NCBI GenBank assembly: GCA_019639155.1
Contig: JAHBSJ010000001.1
Coordinates: 62,001-126,000 of the forward strand
Source of the DNA: Acidobacteriota bacterium
Lineage (GTDB): Bacteria > Acidobacteriota > Blastocatellia > Pyrinomonadales > Pyrinomonadaceae
DNA length: 64,000 nt
Direction: 5' to 3'
Below, piece by piece: positions 35,321 to 43,548 of the stretch (its first letter is position 1; every line of letters starts with the position of its first letter). Under the pieces are notes generated by a model. That model was given only the letters and a program-made list of their open reading frames with translations. It made no database searches and was not told the origin of the DNA. Made by a program: the position numbers and the translations under genes.

Positions 35321-35752
35321 TTAAAGCGTGATCACATCGAATCCCGCGTCACTCGCGGCTTCGGACAATCGAGTGTCGGCACAAACAAAGGGCCGATTTC
35401 GCGGCTTTTCATTACACCACACAAGTGCCGCTGCTAGTTGGAAAGCATCCAGTGCTCGAAGTCCATAGGTCTCGGGAATGGTTTCCGCTATAGACAACAC
35501 GGCCTCGTCAGGCACGATCTCGATTGCCTTTGCCCTGAATTTGCTCCAGTGTCTAATGGCACTTTGCTCATTCGGAAGGGCATTCTCACTTTTCAACCTC
35601 TCAAATGCGCTTCGAACTTCGACAGGCGTTCCCCACCAAAGTGCCGGTCTTGGAAAGCGTCGAAATGTAGAGCGGGCCACCGGGCTGAACGCCTGGACAC
35701 AGCAGACCGGAATGATCGCACTTGTATCCCAGAAGGCACGCTCAGTCCTCAT
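35321..35752 (-). CDS. PIN-domain toxin (VapC-like)
   Basis: A 143-residue PIN-fold ribonuclease. The four acidic residues of the Mg site are visible: Asp9 in FWDTSAI, Glu45 in TPVEVRSAFE, Asp102 in RALDAFQLAAAL and Asp126 in VCADTRL. VapC toxins cut specific tRNAs or rRNA. The gene begins 11 bases inside the antitoxin gene, so the two are coupled. Its stop lies one base from the aminotransferase remnant. All catalytic residues are present, so it should be active. Its exact RNA target cannot be told. Confidence 0.87.
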   Translation of the reverse strand: MRTERAFWDTSAIIPVCCVQAFSPVARSTFRRFPRPALWWGTPVEVRSAFERLKSENALPNEQSAIRHWSKFRAKAIEIVPDEAVLSIAETIPETYGLRALDAFQLAAALVWCNEKPRNRPFVCADTRLSEAASDAGFDVITL

Positions 35753-36041
35753 CTCTTTCCTCTCGGATGATCCTTAAAACGGTTTCCAACGGAACATCCG
35801 GACGATCCTCGTCGTCCCAAAAGTCGTCCGACAATGGAGTCGGATCGGCCGGCGGCCTCAATTTCCCCCGGGCGATAAGTTCGCGCTCCTCGGCATCATA
35901 ATCGTCCTCGTCATAGCTGAATGGAACGATCTTGGCGAACGGAACATTTCGTTCACTTACAAGTACCTGGCCGCCACGCTTTACCTCGGCGAGATATTTA
36001 CTAAGGCCATTCTTTAGTTCTGCAATATTTGCCGTTTTCAT
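35742..36041 (-). CDS. Phd/YefM-family antitoxin
   Basis: A 99-residue protein beginning MKTANIAELKNGLSKYLAEV, the Phd/YefM DNA-binding N-terminus, followed by GGQVLVSERNVPFAKIVPF. The acidic C-terminal half (DEDDYDAEERELI and repeated Asp/Glu/Pro segments) should wrap the toxin. I start it at the ATG at 36041, 10 bases beyond the predicted transcription start. An upstream in-frame ATG would run through the operator. It neutralises the PIN toxin and most likely represses its own promoter. Confidence 0.86.
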   Translation of the reverse strand: MKTANIAELKNGLSKYLAEVKRGGQVLVSERNVPFAKIVPFSYDEDDYDAEERELIARGKLRPPADPTPLSDDFWDDEDRPDVPLETVLRIIREERDED

Positions 36042-36046
36042 AACAT

Positions 36047-36079
36047 GGCCATTATGGCCTAGTTGGCCTACTTGGTCAA
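36047..36079 (-). promoter_or_regulatory. Toxin-antitoxin promoter with palindromic operator
   Basis: On the minus strand there is TTGACC (36079-36074), exactly 17 bases, then CATAAT (36056-36051); both boxes match 5 of 6 consensus. The -10 box sits in the middle of the 13-base perfect palindrome GGCCAT-N-ATGGCC (36047-36059), a fitting operator for autoregulation by the antitoxin. Transcription would begin a few bases before the antitoxin ATG, making the message almost leaderless. Confidence 0.75.
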
Positions 36080-36091
36080 GTTTTTTCTCTC

Positions 36092-37402
36092 TCAGCAAAA
36101 GGCAAAGCCTGCATCCAGAGCCTCGACCAGACGATCGACCGTGTCGGTGGTGGTGTTGAGCATCATCCCCGTACGGATGACGTTGCCGTAGAGGCCGCCT
36201 TTGCCGATGAGGACGCCGCGGCGTTTGGTTTCTTCGAATACTTTTAGGACAGCTTCGGGATTTGGTTCTTTGGTTTTGCGGTCTTTGACTAGCTCGACGC
36301 CGAGCATTAATCCCATGCCGCGAACATCGCCGATCACTGCGTGTTTTTCTTGCAGCTCAAGCATCCGCTGTTTGAGATAATCGCCGACGACGCGGGCGTT
36401 GGTTCGTAGATCGTTATCTTCGATCTCTCGGATAACGGCGAGACCGACCGCCGCCGAAACCGGATTGCCGCCGAATGTGGAGAAGGTCAGGCCGGGAAAC
36501 GCGTCAGCAACTTCGGGCGTCGCGATCGTCCAGCCGATAGGCACACCGTTGCCCATGCCCTTTGCCGAGGTCATGATGTCGGGCTCGACGTCCCAGTGCT
36601 CGATGCCGAACCATTTATCACCCGTGCGTCCCCACGCGGCCTGCACTTCGTCAGAGATGAATAGCCCGCCGTTGCGGCGAACGATCTCGGCAACACGCGG
36701 GAAATATTCCTTGGGCGGAATGATAAATCCGCCGACTCCGAGGATGGTTTCCGAGATCATCCCCGCGATCTTGCCGGTTGTGGTGGTTTTTATCAGGTCC
36801 TCGACATCGTCAGCACACGCGACGCCGCACGACGGATATTCGAGCTTGAACGGGCAGCGGTAACAATACGGCGCGTGTGCGTGAACGATACCCGCGACCT
36901 GCGACGCTATCGGCTTCCAATTGGAATGTCCGATCGTCGAAAGAGCCGTCGCCGAACGTCCCGCGTAACTGTGCCGCAGTGCGATTACCTCGTTGTTGCC
37001 GGTCGCTATCTTGGCGGCGAGAATGGCAGTGTCGTCTGCCTCGGTACCACTGTTGGTAAAAAATGATTTCTTTAATTTACCCGGCGAGATCTCGGCAAGC
37101 TTCTCGGCGAGATCGCCCTGCGGCCCGTTAGCGTAGAGCGTGGACATGTGCGCGATCTTGTCCACCTGATCTTTCAAAGCCGCGTTGACGCGCGGATTCG
37201 CGTGCCCGACGCTCACCGTCAGCACACCGCCAAATGCATCGAGATACTCATTGCCCTGATCATCCCAAACCCGTTCGCCCTCACCGCGGACGAGCGCGAT
37301 CGGCTCCTGATAATAGGTCGCAACCGCAGGAAACAGGAACTCTTTGTGTTTCTCGACGGCGCTTTTCAATGTCGAACGGCTTTCATTGGGTACACTTGTC
37401 AT
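36092..37402 (-). CDS. AGXT2-like class III aminotransferase (probable beta-alanine transaminase)
   Basis: A 436-residue PLP enzyme. Lys281 (DIMTSAKGMGNGVPIGW) forms the Schiff base; SDEVQAAWGRTG holds the cofactor Asp, and FFTNSGTEADDTAI binds phosphate. A cysteine-rich stretch (CYRCPFKLEYPSCGVACAD) is typical of the alanine-glyoxylate aminotransferase 2 group. That group accepts beta-alanine and beta-aminoisobutyrate, so in this window it would turn beta-alanine to malonate semialdehyde. The start lies 17 bases after the stop of a TPR protein gene. Other class III functions (for example 4-aminobutyrate) cannot be excluded. Confidence 0.88.
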   Translation of the reverse strand: MTSVPNESRSTLKSAVEKHKEFLFPAVATYYQEPIALVRGEGERVWDDQGNEYLDAFGGVLTVSVGHANPRVNAALKDQVDKIAHMSTLYANGPQGDLAEKLAEISPGKLKKSFFTNSGTEADDTAILAAKIATGNNEVIALRHSYAGRSATALSTIGHSNWKPIASQVAGIVHAHAPYCYRCPFKLEYPSCGVACADDVEDLIKTTTTGKIAGMISETILGVGGFIIPPKEYFPRVAEIVRRNGGLFISDEVQAAWGRTGDKWFGIEHWDVEPDIMTSAKGMGNGVPIGWTIATPEVADAFPGLTFSTFGGNPVSAAVGLAVIREIEDNDLRTNARVVGDYLKQRMLELQEKHAVIGDVRGMGLMLGVELVKDRKTKEPNPEAVLKVFEETKRRGVLIGKGGLYGNVIRTGMMLNTTTDTVDRLVEALDAGFAFC

Positions 37403-37419
37403 CTATCTATCCTGATCAT

Positions 37420-38775
37420 TTATTTCGGCTGGGCTGGCGTTTGTTTTTCTATGGCCTGTATTCGCTGCTGCGCATAGCTGTAAAAGATGCCGCCAGTTTC
37501 AGGCACTTTCTTATACTCTGTCAAAGCCTCGGCAAACATATTCATGACCCGATACGTTTCACCGATCTCATATTGAGCCTCCGCCTTTTTCTTGTCATCA
37601 GCTTTCGCGTCAGCCAGGACCTTTCGGAATTCGTTGACTGCCAACAGCCTCGGAACATTTGTCATCGGTGTCGAGGCTCGGTCTCGCAAATAGGTACCAT
37701 TTTTGATCATCACCTCGACCCTCTGTGTGTCCGTGATGGTCGGCTGCTTAACTGAGTTTTCCAATTCTGTCTTGGCCTTTGCAACGCCCCGATCCAGCAT
37801 CGTCATAGCACCAAGCAAATGTATATGCGCCGCAACCTGATGAACCTGCGCTTTCTCCAGATGATCAAGCTGTGTCAATTTTCTTGCAGCTTCTACCTGA
37901 GCTTGAGCATCGGCCGTTTTTCCATTGACCGCTAACAGCATGGCGTATTCAAGATGAGTTCTATGTTTCTGCCGCGGCGTGGCGTTCTTCAAGCCAATGA
38001 TGCCTTCATAGGCCTCCCCGACCGTGTCCATGTTCTCCTGCGGTTTCGCCGGCTGCCGATCCTGCCTTACGATCTTTACGAGCTCTGTATAGGCGTTTGC
38101 CCTCAGTTCATCAGAAGCTCCGGCGGTCTTTGCTGCCGCCTTGTAGTGAAACCAGGCGTTGGAAAGAGCTTCGGGTGACACAGCAAGCCCGGACGCATTG
38201 AGCTGCGATTCAGCGATCTTCATATTGGCGATTAGCTTCTGGTCCGGCGTCGCGGCAGGGTTGTCGAGCACCGACTGGAAAGACTTCTGCAACAATGCAG
38301 ACGGCGATTCCTTTAGTTCCGCCCTCCATCTCTCGGCAATGCCGCTCTTACGTGGAGCGAAATTCTTTGCCTCGGCAAGGAAAACCTCTCCCTTGGCCAG
38401 CTCGATCCCGGCCTTTGTCGCAGGACTCAGCCCTGTTAGCGCCGCGGCCTTCGTTACTGTCGCCCATGCGTCGTCGGTCCTCAAAACGAATTCGGTTCGC
38501 GTGCGATTCCTCTCGACCTGTATCTTTTCTTCGCGTTTATCCGCCAGCTGCATCCTAGCTACCCACAGCAATGCATCTGCACGCTGTTCGTTGTCTTTCG
38601 CCAACTCTACCGCCTGTAAGTAGAATCTTTCAGCAGTCTTTCTGTCATTCTTCAATCGGGCAACATGCCCAAATGCGATAGTCTCCCCAAAGCCAACTTG
38701 GGGCAGTTGGGCGTTCACCTGAACCACTACACACACAAGAACCAACGCCAATACGACACCATTTCCGAATCTCAT
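37420..38775 (-). CDS. Exported TPR-repeat protein
   Basis: A 451-residue protein with a signal peptide (about residues 1-22, ending VNA). The rest is helical with TPR-like units, such as AERFYLQAVELAKDNEQRADALLWVARMQ near the N-terminus and YEIGETYRVMNMFAEALTEYKKVPE near the C-terminus. It has no catalytic motif and would act as a periplasmic scaffold. It is 17 bases upstream of the aminotransferase gene in the same orientation, but a functional link is not evident. Confidence 0.7.
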   Translation of the reverse strand: MRFGNGVVLALVLVCVVVQVNAQLPQVGFGETIAFGHVARLKNDRKTAERFYLQAVELAKDNEQRADALLWVARMQLADKREEKIQVERNRTRTEFVLRTDDAWATVTKAAALTGLSPATKAGIELAKGEVFLAEAKNFAPRKSGIAERWRAELKESPSALLQKSFQSVLDNPAATPDQKLIANMKIAESQLNASGLAVSPEALSNAWFHYKAAAKTAGASDELRANAYTELVKIVRQDRQPAKPQENMDTVGEAYEGIIGLKNATPRQKHRTHLEYAMLLAVNGKTADAQAQVEAARKLTQLDHLEKAQVHQVAAHIHLLGAMTMLDRGVAKAKTELENSVKQPTITDTQRVEVMIKNGTYLRDRASTPMTNVPRLLAVNEFRKVLADAKADDKKKAEAQYEIGETYRVMNMFAEALTEYKKVPETGGIFYSYAQQRIQAIEKQTPAQPK

Positions 38776-38848
38776 AACAGAACAAACGATCCTCCCTTTT
38801 TCTATATAGATCTCACCACCTCAACAAGTAAGACAGCGAGCCAATGCC

Positions 38849-38899
38849 TTAGTAAAAATTCCCTTCGCGTTTACGGCCGGTATGATCGACGAACAATTC
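38849..38899 (-). pseudogene. Remnant of an aldehyde dehydrogenase C-terminus
   Basis: Seventeen codons ending in TAA give [16 protein letters not shown], nearly the same as the last residues [16 protein letters not shown] of the intact aldehyde dehydrogenase at 41474-42952. Third-base changes are spread through it. Similarity stops abruptly upstream. It lies alone in the 301-base gap between the TPR protein and M1 peptidase genes; I see no other feature there. Confidence 0.75.
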
Positions 38900-39076
38900 C
38901 TGTCGCCACCTTGGCATTACATCCAATGAAGAACGGCAAGAAAAGGGTCTCGCTTATATTACGACAATTTCGCGAAAAACGTATAGCACATTACACATCA
39001 ACCGTATTGACGGGATGCGCCGATTAAATTAACATCAGTGCATCCCCCGTTCTTTCATTAGCAACCAGGAGTAGTT

Positions 39077-41461
39077 ATGTCCGTTTCTCGCTTTATTGCT
39101 GTATCTTTGGTCTCGTTGGGCCTCATTTTTGGCTGTTTCACGGCCTCGTTCGGCCGTGACGCATCTACGCTTTACAACGAGTTGAAAGGGTTTCCGCTCA
39201 ACATGACTCGGACCGACCTGAACAATTACAAACTCAACCGTGATCGTGTAGAGATCACTCTTTCGGGAACGCTTCATCTGTCGCGAACGGCGGAGGGGCG
39301 TATCACAGGCGCGGTGTTTTCGGGAACCGGGAATTTCAAGCTCCAAGCGCCACCGATCGAATTTGAAAAGGCGAATATAAAACGGCTGCTCGGTGTCGAT
39401 GATTTCATTGACTCGAATTTCAAAACAGCGGTCTTCCGATTCACTGACGGAGCATTTGAAGAACTTGCGGAACAGGCAGCCTCAGGCCCGGGCCCCGCAA
39501 ATGTTCAATCGATGGCAACGGACATAAATCCGCGAATGCTAAAAGAAACCGGAGCTAATCTCGCCTCTCGTCTGGCTTTGTCGATACTCAATAACGAACG
39601 TGCCGGATTTTTCTTCGCGCATTTCGACGGCGGGAAACGCGGGCGATTCAGCTACGTACTAGACCCGCAAAACCAGATCCCGACGCACAATTTCAACATA
39701 AACGCCGGTGAGGAAGGCATAGTTTTCAAATATGACACAAGCGCTCGCGGAAACGACGTATGGACGGCGTTTCACTCGCTTGCCGATTACGAACGCGGGA
39801 TGTCGGACTATGCCGATAAGAATGACATCGTGGATGTCACACATTACGAAATGAATGTCGATCTGCGGCAGGTGCGGAACAGGATCGGCCTTGAGAGCCG
39901 CGTGGATATGAAAGTCCTGAAAGGCGGAGCACGGGCGATACCTTTTCAGATCGGCGAATCGCTTCCTGAGTGGGACGATCTGCGTCTTAAGAAGCAGATG
40001 CGTATAAAGTCGGCATCGATGGGCGGAACGCCGATCGATTTCGTGCAGGAAGATTGGGAGGGCGGACTCACGCTTTTTCTGAAAGAACCGACGCAGGCCG
40101 GTGCGAATCTCTCCGTTGACCTCGCCTTCGAGGGCGATTTTTTGACACAGCCGAGCATGCTGCCGGATTGCAGCTATCCCCGCGATAACGCAGCCTGGTA
40201 TCCGCGGCACGGGTATCTGGACCGCGCAACATACAATTTCACGTACACCCACGGCCGCAGATCAAAGGTCGCCAGCACCGGCAAGCGAACTTCCGAAGAG
40301 GCCGATCCCGCCAATAAGGATCATTTCATCACTAAGTACACTATGAACCAGCCCGTTGCGCTGGCGACGTTCGCCGTCGGACCATTTGAACGCCATAGCG
40401 ATCAGATCAAGTGGGATAACGGCGACCCGCCAATACCTTTGGAATTCAATTCTGTTTCGGGCGGCGTTATGGCCATCAAAGAAAGTTTCATTTTGGCCGA
40501 ACTGAACAACTCGATACGGTATTTTCAGGAGACCTTCGGAAAATATCCTTACGAGACCTACGGTGCATTGGTGCACCCATACGGCTTTGGGCAGGGATTC
40601 GCAACTATGCTTGCCATACCGCCGACGGACCGCGCTAGCAAATACACCTACGAATTCATCGCCCACGAAACCGCTCATCAATGGTGGGGCAACATCGTCG
40701 CTTGGCGTTCGTATCGCGATCAATGGCTCAGCGAAGGCTTTGCTGAATATTCGGGCGTGCTCTATACGCAGGCACGTTCGGGCAGAAAGGACGCAAACGA
40801 CCTGCTCGACGACAAGCGCCGTTCGCTCCGCGAACCGCCGAGGACGCAAACCGGGATTGGCAGAGGTAAGCTAGTTGATGTAGGCCCGATGACGTTAGGG
40901 CATCGGCTCGAAACCCGACAAACCCGCGGGGCATACAGCACACTCGTTTACAATAAGGGTGCTCTGGTACTGCGAATGCTTCACTTCCTGCTGACCGATC
41001 CGCAAACAGGCGATGGAAAGGCGTTCTTCAATATGATGAAAGATTTCGTTGGCCGTTATCGTGACAAAGCCGCAACGACCGATGATTTCCGCATGGTCGC
41101 GGGTGAGCATTTCGCACGTTCACCTATCGGCCGCCGCTACAATGCCGGTAACCTGGATTGGTTTTTCAGACAATGGGTCGAGGAAACCTATTTGCCTTCT
41201 TACCGCCTCGAATATCAGGTAAATCCCAATCCCGAAGGCGGCGTGATCGTATCCGGCACGGTGCATCAGGAAAATGTGGGCGAAAAATGGTTCATGCCGC
41301 TGCCGATAATCTTCAAATTCGGCGGAAATCGCTCGGCTTCCGGCACCGTCGCTGCATACGAGGCGAAGAATACGTTTTCTATCAAGCTGCCCGAAAAACC
41401 GCAGTCGATCGAATTCGACCCTGACCGCTGGGTGCTGTCAGAAAAGACAACCGCAAAATAA
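39077..41461 (+). CDS. M1-family zinc metallopeptidase
   Basis: A 794-residue exported peptidase. The signal segment covers residues 1-26. The M1 zinc site is HETAH (530-534) with Glu553 in SEGFAEYSG, the correct spacing; the catalytic Glu is Glu531. An N-terminal beta domain unlike canonical PepN fills about 250 residues before the peptidase-like NFTYTHGRRSKVASTGK region. It is expected to trim peptides in the periplasm or at the surface. A GAMEN-type exopeptidase motif is not obvious; the corresponding place reads GYGFGQG-like (YGFGQGFATMLAIP), so the specificity may be unusual. It converges with the aldehyde dehydrogenase with 12 bases between them. Confidence 0.87.
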   Translation: MSVSRFIAVSLVSLGLIFGCFTASFGRDASTLYNELKGFPLNMTRTDLNNYKLNRDRVEITLSGTLHLSRTAEGRITGAVFSGTGNFKLQAPPIEFEKANIKRLLGVDDFIDSNFKTAVFRFTDGAFEELAEQAASGPGPANVQSMATDINPRMLKETGANLASRLALSILNNERAGFFFAHFDGGKRGRFSYVLDPQNQIPTHNFNINAGEEGIVFKYDTSARGNDVWTAFHSLADYERGMSDYADKNDIVDVTHYEMNVDLRQVRNRIGLESRVDMKVLKGGARAIPFQIGESLPEWDDLRLKKQMRIKSASMGGTPIDFVQEDWEGGLTLFLKEPTQAGANLSVDLAFEGDFLTQPSMLPDCSYPRDNAAWYPRHGYLDRATYNFTYTHGRRSKVASTGKRTSEEADPANKDHFITKYTMNQPVALATFAVGPFERHSDQIKWDNGDPPIPLEFNSVSGGVMAIKESFILAELNNSIRYFQETFGKYPYETYGALVHPYGFGQGFATMLAIPPTDRASKYTYEFIAHETAHQWWGNIVAWRSYRDQWLSEGFAEYSGVLYTQARSGRKDANDLLDDKRRSLREPPRTQTGIGRGKLVDVGPMTLGHRLETRQTRGAYSTLVYNKGALVLRMLHFLLTDPQTGDGKAFFNMMKDFVGRYRDKAATTDDFRMVAGEHFARSPIGRRYNAGNLDWFFRQWVEETYLPSYRLEYQVNPNPEGGVIVSGTVHQENVGEKWFMPLPIIFKFGGNRSASGTVAAYEAKNTFSIKLPEKPQSIEFDPDRWVLSEKTTAK

Positions 41462-41473
41462 CGGTCTGGCTTC

Positions 41474-42952
41474 TTAGTATAAGTTTCCTTCGCGTTTCCG
41501 GCCGGTATGATCGACGTAAACGACCTTTAGCTCCGTATAGAAATCGAGCGCGGTCGAGCCTTGCTCACGCGGGCCGATGCCTGTGGCTTTGATGCCGCCG
41601 AACGGGATGTGAGCCTCGCCGCCGGTAGTTGGTGAATTGACGTGCGTCATTCCTGACTCGATCTCGTTGATGAACTGTGTGATGGTGTTGTAATCGTTCG
41701 AGAAAATGGACGACGAAAGGCCGTACTCGCAGTCGTTCGCGACCTCCATCGCTTCCTCAAAACTGTCAACACGCATTATGCCGAGTACGGGGCCGAATAT
41801 CTCTTCGCGGGCGATCCGCATGTCAGGCGTAACGTGGTCGAAAACGGTCGGCTCGACGAAATAGCCGTTTTCAAGGCCTTCGCCGGACGCACGGCCGCCG
41901 CCGCAGATCAGCGTTGCTCCGTCTTCACGGCCGATGTCCATGTATTTGAGGACGGTGTTGAACTGCGACTCATCGACCGACGGCCCGATCTCGCTTGATT
42001 CGTCAACGCCCGGCCCAAGCCGATATGCCTTTGCTCTTTCGACGATCTTTTCGATAAATGGCTCGGCGATGCTGCCGACGACGATCGCTCTCGATGTTGC
42101 CGTGCAACGCTGCCCGGTGGATCCGAAAGCCCCGGCAGCGGTGTGTTCGACCGCTAGATCCAGATCGCAGTCCGGCATTATGACCACCGGGTTCTTGCCG
42201 CCCATCTCTGCCTGAAACGGAATGCCGCGTTTCGCGACCTCTTGATACATTTTGAAGCCGATCTCGCTCGACCCTGTGAACGACACCGCACGCACCGCAG
42301 GGTGATTCACGATCTCGTCGCCGACCTCGCCTCCTGATCCGATCACCAGATTCAAAACGCCTTTCGGCACGCCTGCCTCAACAAAAAGCTCGACCAATCG
42401 GACGGCAGTAGCAGGCGTATTCGAGGCAGGCTTGAAAACTATCGTGTTGCCTGCCGCCAGAGCAGGAGCGATCTTCCACGCGGGTATCGCTATGGGGAAA
42501 TTCCACGGTGTGATCAGCCCGACGACGCCGTGCGGTTCTTTGATCGTATAGGCGTAATTATCCCGCAGCTCGGACGGAATATACTCGCCATTCATCCGCC
42601 GCGTCTCACCGGCGCAGAATTCGACGACGTTCGTCGCGCGCTGCACCTCGCCGCGCGCCTCACCGATGGTCTTGCCCTCTTCGCGCGTGAGCAATTGAGC
42701 GAGTTCCTCTTTGTGCTGCTCCATCAGCCGCGCGGCAAGCGTTAGAATTCGGCCGCGTGCCGGAGCAGGAGTGTTCTTCCACTCCTTGAATGCCGCATAC
42801 GCCGCTTCGATAGCACGCCTTGCATCCTCGCGGGTGCAAAGCTGTGCCTCGCCGATGATATCTGTTGTGTCCGCAGGGTTTAAATTGCGTAGCGTCCTTC
42901 CCGATGATGCTTCGATCCATTCACCGTTAATGAAACTCTTGAAGATCGTCAT
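41474..42952 (-). CDS. NAD(P)-dependent aldehyde dehydrogenase (candidate malonate-semialdehyde dehydrogenase)
   Basis: A 492-residue ALDH. Catalytic Cys283 is in [13 protein letters not shown] and Glu249 in [14 protein letters not shown]. The cofactor fold has SFTGSSEIG and [24 protein letters not shown]. The C-terminus is [25 protein letters not shown]. It lacks the marks of CoA-acylating MmsA, so it should form a free acid. By context it could oxidise malonate semialdehyde from beta-alanine, but close relatives oxidise alpha-ketoglutarate semialdehyde or succinate semialdehyde. Its ATG lies two bases after the stop of a lipoprotein gene. A remnant of a second copy lies at 38849-38899. Confidence 0.86.
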   Translation of the reverse strand: MTIFKSFINGEWIEASSGRTLRNLNPADTTDIIGEAQLCTREDARRAIEAAYAAFKEWKNTPAPARGRILTLAARLMEQHKEELAQLLTREEGKTIGEARGEVQRATNVVEFCAGETRRMNGEYIPSELRDNYAYTIKEPHGVVGLITPWNFPIAIPAWKIAPALAAGNTIVFKPASNTPATAVRLVELFVEAGVPKGVLNLVIGSGGEVGDEIVNHPAVRAVSFTGSSEIGFKMYQEVAKRGIPFQAEMGGKNPVVIMPDCDLDLAVEHTAAGAFGSTGQRCTATSRAIVVGSIAEPFIEKIVERAKAYRLGPGVDESSEIGPSVDESQFNTVLKYMDIGREDGATLICGGGRASGEGLENGYFVEPTVFDHVTPDMRIAREEIFGPVLGIMRVDSFEEAMEVANDCEYGLSSSIFSNDYNTITQFINEIESGMTHVNSPTTGGEAHIPFGGIKATGIGPREQGSTALDFYTELKVVYVDHTGRKREGNLY

Positions 42953-42954
42953 AG

Positions 42955-43482
42955 CTACTTATTTTTTTTCGGCTCAGCCGATCCTGCGTCCGGGATCGTC
43001 AGTTTCCATTCGTTGCCGACCTTGACGAAGTCCATCGTCTGCCAGTCGCCTTTCTCGGTCAGGTATTCGATGGTAGCCGTGCTGCCGGTGATCTTCTCAT
43101 TACGAACTTCCGCCTTATCCGCCTGCGGCTTTTCTGCAAGCTCTTTCAGCATGTCGTCGAGCGATTTCCCGTCGATCTGGCCAAGCTCGGTCAGGAATTC
43201 CAAAATATCGGCATGCATTACTTTTTTCAGCCCTTCGATATCGCCGTTCTTGCGGACCATGTAGGCCGCTTTATAAGCGTCAGTTGGCGTTGCAAGTGAA
43301 AATTCGACGGCTTCCGACCTCTTCTCCGCGTCCGGGGTTTTCGGTGGTACCGCTGCAGAGTTCGCCGCGTTCGAGGCGTTAGTATTGGTGGTGTTTGTGT
43401 TTACTGACGCTTGGCAAGCCGCCGTAACCGCGACAACAAACGCCAAAGCTGCGAAAGAAATGGTTTTGATAGATGTTTTCAC
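42955..43482 (-). CDS. Lipoprotein with NTF2-like/DUF4878-type domain
   Basis: A 175-residue protein with a lipoprotein signal (lipobox TAAC, Cys at residue 23) and an Asn/Thr-rich linker. Its C-terminal domain (TPTDAYKAAYMVRKNGDIEGLKKVMHADILEFL, then ATIEYLTEKGDWQTMDFVKVGNEWKL) has the look of a DUF4878-like cystatin/NTF2 fold. It is exported and membrane-anchored, with unknown ligand. It lies immediately upstream of the aldehyde dehydrogenase (two-base gap). The opposite-strand ligase gene starts 66 bases away. Confidence 0.72.
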   Translation of the reverse strand: MKTSIKTISFAALAFVVAVTAACQASVNTNTTNTNASNAANSAAVPPKTPDAEKRSEAVEFSLATPTDAYKAAYMVRKNGDIEGLKKVMHADILEFLTELGQIDGKSLDDMLKELAEKPQADKAEVRNEKITGSTATIEYLTEKGDWQTMDFVKVGNEWKLTIPDAGSAEPKKNK

Positions 43483-43548
43483 AGATACTCCTTAGATAAA
43501 GTTTTAGTTAGAATATTGCAGTTCAGCCCGATTCTATCGCGAAAACGA

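Noticed and set aside
40262..40849. A 195-codon minus-strand frame opposite the M1 peptidase
   Set aside because: It covers the HEXXH region of the peptidase in antisense and has no recognisable features.
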